DNA of 64,000 nucleotides, taken from Catellatospora sp. KI3 (GTDB lineage: Bacteria > Actinomycetota > Actinomycetes > Mycobacteriales > Micromonosporaceae). The number at the start of each line of letters is the position of its first letter. The first letter of the stretch is position 1. Under the pieces are notes generated by a model. It was given only the letters and a program-made list of their open reading frames with translations, was not told where the DNA came from and made no database searches. Both the position numbers and the translations under genes were made by a program. Positions 9,338 through 15,862 of the stretch are shown here, one piece after another. The stretch spans positions 124,001 through 188,000 of the forward strand of contig NZ_JASAMB010000003.1 of NCBI RefSeq assembly GCF_029948125.1, written 5' to 3'.

Positions 9338-10657
9338 GTGCGGAAATCCCTCACCGCGGCGCTGGTCGCCGCCTTGCTCGCCGTCGTCGCCGTGCCCTCG
9401 GCCGCGTCGGCGGCGCCCGCGACGCCGGACTTCGGCCCGTCCATCGACGGCTACGCCGCCTACGACGGGCAGCGCACCTGCGACGCCAGCGAGAAGCCCG
9501 GCGTCGCCGGCTTCCGCGACATCCTGAACGCCGCCTACGGCTGGCACAACAGCGGCATCGGGCGCGCCTGCAACGACGGCGGGCAGAGCGAGCACAAGGA
9601 GGGCCGCGCCCTCGACTACTCGCTGGACTACTACAACACCGGCCAGCGGGCGGTCGCCAACGACATCCTGAACTGGCTGCTGACCACCGACCGCTACGGC
9701 AACACCAACGCCAACGCCCGCCGGCTGGGTCTGATGTACATCATCTGGAACCGCCAGATCTGGTACGCGTCCAATCCGTACGCGGGCTGGCAGACCTATG
9801 CCTGCAGCGGCGACCCCAGCGACTGCCACATGAACCACATCCACTTCAGCTTCAGCTGGGCCGGGGCGTTGAAGCAGACGAGCTGGTGGAGCGGCTCGGC
9901 GCAGGTGTTCGAGGCGGCCAGCAACGCGGCCTGGCGGCCGCTGCCGGTCAGCGGCAGCGCGGGACCGGTCAGCGGCAGCGCGGTCGCGAGCTTCTCCGCC
10001 GGCGGCGTGAAGTACGTCTACACCGTGCGCGGCGGGCAGGTGTTCGAGGCGGCCAGCAACAACGGCTGGAAGAACCTGTGGACCGGGATCGGCGGCGTCG
10101 ACGGCGGCGCGATCGCGGCGATGAGCCATGAGGGCGTCAAGTACATCTACACCATCGCGGGCGGTGTCGTGTACGAGGCCAACAGCGCCAACGGCTGGCG
10201 CAACCTGCCGACCGGGATCAGCGGGGTCAGCAATACCGCGCTGTCGGTGCTCAGCCTGGGCGGCGTCAAGTACATCTACACGATCGTCAACGGCATCGTG
10301 CACGAGGCGCACAGCGCCAACGCGTGGCGCAACCTGCCCACCAACATCCCCGCCTCGGCCGTCGCCGTGACCGCCCTGAACGGCGTCAAACTCATCTACA
10401 CCGTCAACGGCGGGCAGGTCTTCGAGGCGGCGAGCAACGCGGGCTGGCAGAACCTGTGGACCGGCATCAGCGGGGTCAGCGGCTCGACGCTGTCGGCGAT
10501 GACCCTCGGCGGCGTCAAGTACATCTACTCGGTGGCCGGCGGTGTCATCCACGAGGCGCACAGCGCCAACGCCTGGCGGAACCTGCCCACCGGCATCGGC
10601 GGCAGCCGGGTCAACGTCCTGGTCCTGAACGGCGTGAAGATCCTCTACACCCTGTGA
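9338..10657 (+). CDS. secreted peptidase-like protein with tandem beta repeats
   Basis: A 439-residue exported protein. The GTG at 9338 is chosen over one at 9329 because GAGGAG at 9324-9329 lies 8 bases before it. A Sec signal peptide ends near SAASAAPA. Residues about 30-180 resemble the M15-like/ARB_07466-type domain of actinobacterial secreted proteins: a paired-Cys frame, SEHKEGRALDYSLD, and a late CHMNHIHFS that supplies His/Asp ligands typical of zinc D,D-peptidases. The rest is about seven units of roughly 45 residues with the pattern GVKYIYT..GG.V.EA.S...W.NL.TGI. These probably form a propeller or solenoid for surface or glycan binding. The repeats are near-identical, suggesting recent duplication. 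Confidence 0.82.
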   Translation: MRKSLTAALVAALLAVVAVPSAASAAPATPDFGPSIDGYAAYDGQRTCDASEKPGVAGFRDILNAAYGWHNSGIGRACNDGGQSEHKEGRALDYSLDYYNTGQRAVANDILNWLLTTDRYGNTNANARRLGLMYIIWNRQIWYASNPYAGWQTYACSGDPSDCHMNHIHFSFSWAGALKQTSWWSGSAQVFEAASNAAWRPLPVSGSAGPVSGSAVASFSAGGVKYVYTVRGGQVFEAASNNGWKNLWTGIGGVDGGAIAAMSHEGVKYIYTIAGGVVYEANSANGWRNLPTGISGVSNTALSVLSLGGVKYIYTIVNGIVHEAHSANAWRNLPTNIPASAVAVTALNGVKLIYTVNGGQVFEAASNAGWQNLWTGISGVSGSTLSAMTLGGVKYIYSVAGGVIHEAHSANAWRNLPTGIGGSRVNVLVLNGVKILYTL

Positions 10658-10661
10658 CCCG

Positions 10662-10699
10662 CGTGCGGGTCCGGCCGCCCAGGCGGTCGGGCCCGCACG
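10662..10699 (+). terminator. terminator-like hairpin
   Basis: CGTGCGGG at 10662-10669 pairs with CCCGCACG at 10692-10699, with a second partly paired GGCCGCC/GGCGGTC element inside. It begins 4 bases after the stop of the secreted repeat protein. Confidence 0.6.
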
Positions 10700-10870
10700 T
10701 CCGTGCCGTTTCCGGTGATACGCCCATTTCTTAGGCGGCTCTCAGCCTTCTCCGAAGCCGCTCCGAGGATGCCCCGCCACGCTGACCGCGTTCACCCGTA
10801 GGTCACCCGTGGCTCGGTCTTCGTTCACCTCGGCGATGCCGAGCCGCGGGGCGAGAGAAATGGTATCCGC

Positions 10871-11800
10871 ATGCGACTGCGTCCGCGTCCCAAGCCGGGC
10901 GGGCCCGACCGAGGCGGCGGGGCGGTCCCGCAGCCGACCGCGCGAGCAGCCGACGACCGCGGCGGTCACGCGCTGCGTGCCCCGAGCCCGCTGCACGCCT
11001 TCAACCGGTACGAGATCAAGTACTTGGTGCACGCCTCGCGGCTGGCGGCGATCCGCGACGAGCTGCGCGCCCGCCTCGATCTCGACAGCTACTGCCCCGA
11101 GGGCGGCTACGGCGTGTGGAGCGTCTACTACGACACCCGGCTGCTGCGCTTCTACTGGGAGAAGGTGGAAGGGCTGCGGTTCCGCCGCAAGCTGCGGGTG
11201 CGGCACTACGGCGACCGCTTCACGATCGCCGACGACACCACCGTCTACGTCGAGATCAAGCAGCGGGTCAACCGGGTCACCCAGAAGCGCCGCGTCGGCA
11301 TGCCGTACGCCGATGCCAGGCTGCTGTGCGACGGCCGGCAGCTGGTCCGTCACGAACCTGGTCAGACCGCCTTCGTCCAGGAGGTCCTCGGCCTGGTCCA
11401 GGGCCTGGACCTGCGGCCGGTGGCGATGACCGGCTACCAGCGCGAAGCCTATGTGGGCCGCGACGCCGACCTGGGGCTGCGGGTCACCCTCGACCACCGG
11501 GTACGCGGCCGGGACCGCGAGTTCGACCTCGGTGCCGACGCGCAGAACCGGCTGATCATCCCGGCGTCGATGTCGGTGCTGGAGGTCAAGGCCAACGACC
11601 GCGTCCCGTACTGGCTGACCGACCTCGCGGCCCGCGCCGACCTGTCGGTGGTGCGGGTGTCGAAGTACTGCCAGAGCGTCGAGGCGTTCGGCCGGGCGCC
11701 GCGCTCGATCTTCCACATCCCCGACCACGACGCCGAGCCGCAGCTCACCACCCCCACCACGCACGAAGCCGCAGTGGCGGCACCGACCGTGAAGGCCTGA
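10871..11800 (+). CDS. VTC-domain (polyphosphate-polymerase-like) protein
   Basis: A 309-residue protein with the VTC/triphosphate-tunnel fold. After a low-complexity first 40 residues come NRYEIKYLV, RFRRKLRVRHYG, VYVEIKQRVNRVTQKRR and a late SVLEVKAN, the alternating charged strands that line the phosphate tunnel. In yeast the same domain polymerises polyphosphate from ATP. Bacterial forms are usually unassigned but travel with DUF4956 and CotH genes, exactly as here. The DUF4956 gene follows after 4 bases. The ATG at 10871 has only a weak upstream GAGAG, so a start slightly downstream is possible. Confidence 0.88.
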   Translation: MRLRPRPKPGGPDRGGGAVPQPTARAADDRGGHALRAPSPLHAFNRYEIKYLVHASRLAAIRDELRARLDLDSYCPEGGYGVWSVYYDTRLLRFYWEKVEGLRFRRKLRVRHYGDRFTIADDTTVYVEIKQRVNRVTQKRRVGMPYADARLLCDGRQLVRHEPGQTAFVQEVLGLVQGLDLRPVAMTGYQREAYVGRDADLGLRVTLDHRVRGRDREFDLGADAQNRLIIPASMSVLEVKANDRVPYWLTDLAARADLSVVRVSKYCQSVEAFGRAPRSIFHIPDHDAEPQLTTPTTHEAAVAAPTVKA

Positions 11801-11804
11801 TCTG

Positions 11805-12482
11805 ATGAACTTCGACCTGCAAGACCTCACCGGCACGTTCAGCGTCACCGACATCGTCATGGCGATGGCGCTGGCGTTCCTGCTCAGCGCGATCATCGGC
11901 TGGGTGTACCGGGCCACCCACCGCAACGTGTCCTACAGCCAGTCCTACGTGCAGACCCTGGTCATCCTCGGCATGCTCGTGTCACTGATCATGCTGGTGG
12001 TCGGCTCCAACATCGCCCGCGCGTTCGCGCTGGTCGGCGCCTTGTCGGTGGTGCGGTTCCGCAACGCGATCAAGGAAACCCGCGACGTCGGCTTCATCTT
12101 CCTGGTCATGGGCGTCGGCATGGCCGTCGGCACCCGCTTCTACAGCCTCGCCGTGATCGCCACCGCCGCGATCTGCCTGGTCATCTTCGTGATGTTCCGG
12201 TTCAGCTGGTTCCGCCTGTCGGTGCAGCGCCAGGTCGTCAAGGTCCAGGTGCCGGCCGACGGCAACCACACCGCCACCGTCTCCGACGTGCTCATCGTGC
12301 ACACCACCGAGTTCGAGCTGGTCAGCATGGAGTCGATCCGGGGCGGCGCCCTCACCGAGCTGATGTACACGGTCCGGCTGCGCAAGGGCAGCGAGCCCGG
12401 CGACCTGGTCACCGCCCTCGGGCAGGTGACGGCCGGTCAGCGGGTCACCGTCCTCACCGGGTACGACCAGACGGACCTGTGA
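11805..12482 (+). CDS. DUF4956 membrane protein
   Basis: A 225-residue protein with three or four membrane helices: about residues 14-35, 48-66, 70-85, and 100-130 including GFIFLVMGVGMAVG. They are followed by a cytosolic alpha/beta tail of about 90 residues. The conserved DUF4956 segment FALVGALSVVRFRNAIKETRDVGF is present. The family function is unknown. The tight VTC - DUF4956 - CotH order suggests a membrane complex in which a phosphate polymer or phosphoryl group is made inside and used by the CotH kinase outside. That role is inference. Confidence 0.88.
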   Translation: MNFDLQDLTGTFSVTDIVMAMALAFLLSAIIGWVYRATHRNVSYSQSYVQTLVILGMLVSLIMLVVGSNIARAFALVGALSVVRFRNAIKETRDVGFIFLVMGVGMAVGTRFYSLAVIATAAICLVIFVMFRFSWFRLSVQRQVVKVQVPADGNHTATVSDVLIVHTTEFELVSMESIRGGALTELMYTVRLRKGSEPGDLVTALGQVTAGQRVTVLTGYDQTDL

Positions 12483-14068
12483 TGGCGGCCGACCTCCAGC
12501 CCGGCTCGCGGGCACCGGCGAGCCGGCTCAGGCACCGCGTCCCGGTGCGGGTGCGCCACCACTGGAAGCTGCTGGCCACCTGCGCGGCCGTGGTCGTGGC
12601 ACTGGTCGTGCTCGCGGGCAACGTCCGGGTGGCCCCGATCGTGACCAGCCAGGCAGCGGCCAAGCACGACGAGGTGGTCATCGACGTGGCGGGCACCGTC
12701 GACCTGTTCGACCCCTCCGTCGCCCACACGGTCACCCTCACCTACGACGAGGCCGACTACCAGCGCATGTTCGACGAGTACATGGAGTCGGGGGACAAGG
12801 AGTACCTGCGCGCCGACGCGACCGTCGACGGCACGCTGCTGCGCGACGTCGGCATCCGGCTCAAGGGCAACTCGACCCTGTCCGGGGTCACCCACAACGG
12901 CCAGGCGAGGTCGATGTTCGGGGACCGGGACGGCGACGGCGGCATGCCGCAGCCCGCGGGCGGCGGCGGGCAGGGCCGGCCCGGTGGCGGGATGATGGGC
13001 GGCGGGTTCGGCCGTACCAGCCTGGACAGCAGCAGACCCGAGGAGCTGCCGTGGCTGATGAGCTTCGACGAGTTCGTCGACGGCCGCCGCTACCAGGGCC
13101 GCAGCGAGATCGCCGTGCGGGTCGCGGGCATGGGCGGCGGCAGCACCGTGGTCAACGAGGCCGTCTCGCTGTCCGTGCTCGCCGCGGCGGGGCAGCCCAC
13201 GCAGCGGTACACGTACGCCGGGTTCCGGGTCAACGGGGCGCCGGCCAAGGCGCGGCTGCTGGTGGAGCACCCCGATGAGGACTTCGCCGACGGTCTCGGC
13301 AACGGTGTGCTCTACAAGTCGCTGGCCACCAGCCAGTTCACCTACCAGGGCGAGGACCCGACCGAGTACGAGGACGACTTCAAGCAGATCAACGACAAGG
13401 GCAGCCACGACCTCAAGCCGGTGATCGACCTCGTGAAGTGGGTGAACGAGGCCTCCGACGCCGACTTCGACGCCCATCTGGCCGACCACGTCGACATCGG
13501 CTCGTTCGCCTCGTACACCGCGCTGCAGAACCTGCTGCTGAACTTCGACGACATGGCCGGGCCGGGCAGGAACTACTACCTCTGGTACAACCTGGACACC
13601 GAGCGGTTCCAGGTCATCGGCTGGGACCACAACCTCACCTTCAGCGGCAGCGCCACCACCGGCCCGCACGACTCCACCACCATGGGCGGCGGCCGGGGCG
13701 GCTTCCCCGGCGGCGACTTCCAACCTCCCGAGGGGATGCAGCTCCCCGACGGCGTGCAGCTGCCGGAGGGCATGCGGCCCGGCGGCGGGGGACGAGGCGG
13801 CTTCGGCGGGCTGGGCGGCAACAAGCTCAAGGAGCGGTTCCTGGCGTCCGAGGCGTTCAAGAAGGCATACGAGGACGCCTACCGGCAGCTGTACCAGAAG
13901 ATCTACGCCGACAAGGCCGCCGAGAAGGCCCTCGATCAGATCGCGGCGACGTTGGCCAACGTCGCCGGAGCCGACGCCACCGCCGTCAAAACCGACACCG
14001 ACCAGCTACGCGCCTTGGTCCAGGAGCGTACCGCCGCACTCGCGAAAGACGCGGTGATCACGTCCTGA
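12482..14068 (+). CDS. CotH-family protein kinase, membrane-anchored
   Basis: A 528-residue protein with a short cytosolic N terminus, one membrane anchor (about residues 20-42) and a large outer domain. CotH signatures are present: GIRLKGNSTLSG, VNEAVSLSVLAAAG, LLNFDDMAGPGRNYYLW and GWDHNLTF with the metal-binding Asp-x-Asn. CotH kinases are atypical protein kinases that phosphorylate spore coat proteins in Bacillus. Two Gly/Pro/Met-rich insertions (around residues 155-180 and 400-445) are unusual and could be flexible or substrate-like. The start overlaps the DUF4956 stop (TGATG); a GTG one codon earlier is equivalent. Confidence 0.88.
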   Translation: MAADLQPGSRAPASRLRHRVPVRVRHHWKLLATCAAVVVALVVLAGNVRVAPIVTSQAAAKHDEVVIDVAGTVDLFDPSVAHTVTLTYDEADYQRMFDEYMESGDKEYLRADATVDGTLLRDVGIRLKGNSTLSGVTHNGQARSMFGDRDGDGGMPQPAGGGGQGRPGGGMMGGGFGRTSLDSSRPEELPWLMSFDEFVDGRRYQGRSEIAVRVAGMGGGSTVVNEAVSLSVLAAAGQPTQRYTYAGFRVNGAPAKARLLVEHPDEDFADGLGNGVLYKSLATSQFTYQGEDPTEYEDDFKQINDKGSHDLKPVIDLVKWVNEASDADFDAHLADHVDIGSFASYTALQNLLLNFDDMAGPGRNYYLWYNLDTERFQVIGWDHNLTFSGSATTGPHDSTTMGGGRGGFPGGDFQPPEGMQLPDGVQLPEGMRPGGGGRGGFGGLGGNKLKERFLASEAFKKAYEDAYRQLYQKIYADKAAEKALDQIAATLANVAGADATAVKTDTDQLRALVQERTAALAKDAVITS

Positions 14069-14097
14069 CCGGGGCTGCTTCCGCCCGCCTTGAACGA

Positions 14098-14151
14098 CAG
14101 CGGCGTGCCGCCGGTACCGAGCACATGCTCGGTACCGGCGGCACGCCGCTG
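14098..14151 (+). terminator. 54-base near-perfect palindrome, probable strong terminator
   Basis: Two exact 26-base arms (14098-14123 and 14126-14151) are separated only by CA. The palindrome starts 29 bases after the CotH stop. A stem this long is well beyond a typical terminator and could also act as a cruciform or a protein-binding palindrome. Confidence 0.7.
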
Positions 14152-14858
14152 CGCCGATGGCACGCCGCAGCCGACCTGCGCGGTTCTGCAAGCGGTTGAT
14201 CGACGTCCGGTGTGGAAAGCTCGCCGTGAGCTGTGGATTCTGACCGCGAGCGACGATCATCGGCGGTGAGTGGTTCCAAGATCGCGGTTGGGTTGCGTTG
14301 TCACGCTGATCGTGGACCAGAACCGACTATTCGACCCCAAGCGGCGTTTACGTTCTTGCCGCACCGACTCGCCCGCGCCCCGACCGAACCACTCGATGTT
14401 CACGCCAATCCGGCCGCGCCGCGACCGATTACCGGGATGTTCGCGCCGACCCGACCCGACCCGACCCGACCCGACCCGCGTGCGATCGAAGTCGTGATGT
14501 GTAGTCACAGCACCACGTACCTAACCCGGACCCCCACTATCCGTCCCGAGCGGGTGATCATCGTGACCCCAAAGCCCAAAGATCGCCGTGCGGGGTCGGA
14601 AAGTCGGCGGCGGGCGGAGCTTCCGGCCCGAGACAGTGATCGTCAGCCGCCAGCTGTCCCGGCGTGGCACGGACGCTAGCGGCCCCGACGTAACTTCGCT
14701 GGTCGGGTGGGCGATGTGGATCGGGACCTGCATCATCACCCGCGTCGGCGCCGCGGTCCATCTCGACCAGCACGGCGACACGGCGGGCTGCGTCAACGGC
14801 CTGGAGTCCCTGATCACCAACTGCCGGCGCTACTGCGACGACCTGTCCGTCATGCAGG
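14152..14858. other. non-coding, degenerate stretch
   Basis: No convincing intact gene. The sequence is less G/C-biased than its neighbours and lacks codon periodicity until about 14700. From there a plus-strand frame encoding residues such as MWIGTCIITRVGAAVHLD and CRRYCDDLSVM looks like the upstream part of the decayed GGDEF locus that follows. It contains a pentanucleotide repeat (listed separately). Confidence 0.5.
14448..14477 (+). repeat. (GACCC)6 pentanucleotide microsatellite
   Basis: Six perfect tandem GACCC units in non-coding DNA. They are not part of any supported reading frame. Confidence 0.85.
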
Positions 14859-15517
14859 GTGCCGCTGCGCTACGCCGCCAAACGCCTCATGGCTCTGGGC
14901 CGCCGGGTCGATCTCGACCTGACCGTCGACTCCCACGTCGACGTCATCCTGGAACAGGTCAACGTCCTGGCCGACGTGTGTGACGCACTCGCCGACCGGC
15001 AGCCCGACAAAGCGCTCACCCTGCTGGACGACGCCCGGACGCCATCGACGCCCTCGGCGTGGCCGAACCCCTGCGGCTGCGCTCGCTAGCGCTGGCCGGG
15101 ACCGGAGAGCACGCCGCCGCATCGCTGGCAGATCGTGACGGCACAGCGGTTGTCGGTGTACTGGACGTGGACGGCTTCAAGGCGGTCAACGACACGCACG
15201 GCCACCACTCCGGAGACCTTGTTCTGCAACGCATCGCCGGGGTGCCGGCCCGCGCTGTCCGGCACGGCGACATGGTCGCCCGCTACGGCGGGGACGAATT
15301 CGCGCTCATCCTGCCCGGTACTATCCCAGCCGAAGCCGAACGCATCGGCCAACGCATCGGTGACATGATCGCCGACGAAGACTGGATGTCGATGGTGCCG
15401 GGCACACCGGTGTCCGCGACGATGGGCTGGGCGCCGCTCACTCGCGAACCGCAGCGAGCCCTCCACGCCGCAGACGCCGCTCTGTACGCTGCTAAGAAGC
15501 GGTGTTCGAGCCGGTGA
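14859..15517 (+). pseudogene. decayed diguanylate-cyclase (GGDEF) gene
   Basis: The 3' portion (frame from a GTG at 15059) encodes DVDGFKAVNDTHGHHSGD and ARYGGDEFALILPG, a canonical GGDEF active-site loop, and ends in ALHAADAALYAAKKR as cyclases do. The first GGDEF-domain motif (DxLTGLxNR) is missing. Upstream coding-like sequence (KRLMALGRRVDLDL, VILEQVNVLADVCDAL) lies in another frame, and still earlier sequence returns to the first frame. Two frame changes and a lost motif point to a pseudogene. A short protein from 15059 could still be made, but without the N-terminal motif it is unlikely to make c-di-GMP. Confidence 0.6.
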
Positions 15518-15805
15518 TATGCCACCGCAGAAGAGGTCCCTGAATCAACGCGGCCAGGCGGGCACTGGTGGGTGTTGTCGGTGACGCCGTCGGTGGCCTG
15601 GCGCAGGTAGAGCTGTGCGGACGACCCGCACCGACGCCTGCCTGCCGCGAGCTCAGCAGCGGGTGCGCGGCGAGGTCGGGTTCGTGGCTCCGGCCGCGGC
15701 CAGGCGCACGACCGGCAGCTCCGGTGCCGTCGACGGCACCCTGCCGACGGGGCGGATGTGCGGATCAAGCTCCTGGCCGGATGCCCGGCGAGCGACCGGC
15801 GGTCG
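15518..15805. other. intergenic, no gene seen
   Basis: About 290 bases between the GGDEF remnant and the SARP promoter. Short open frames here lack starts, ribosome sites and recognisable motifs. Confidence 0.5.
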
Positions 15806-15835
15806 TTGCCGGACATTTGTCATCGTGCATATACT
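15806..15835 (+). promoter_or_regulatory. promoter of the SARP regulator
   Basis: TTGCCG (15806-15811), an 18-base spacer and TATACT (15830-15835) give a good housekeeping-sigma match. It is followed by AAGGAAGGA at 15847-15855 and the TTG start at 15863. Confidence 0.6.
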
Positions 15836-15862
15836 ACCTGCTCGCGAAGGAAGGACGGCGCA

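Noticed and set aside
14448-14477. CRISPR or replication iterons at the GACCC repeats
   Set aside because: Units are 5 bases with no spacers, and no dnaA boxes or cas/rep genes are near.
14588-14983. Independent 131-codon protein
   Set aside because: Its natural-looking part ends where the GGDEF locus continues in another frame. Better read as part of that decayed locus.
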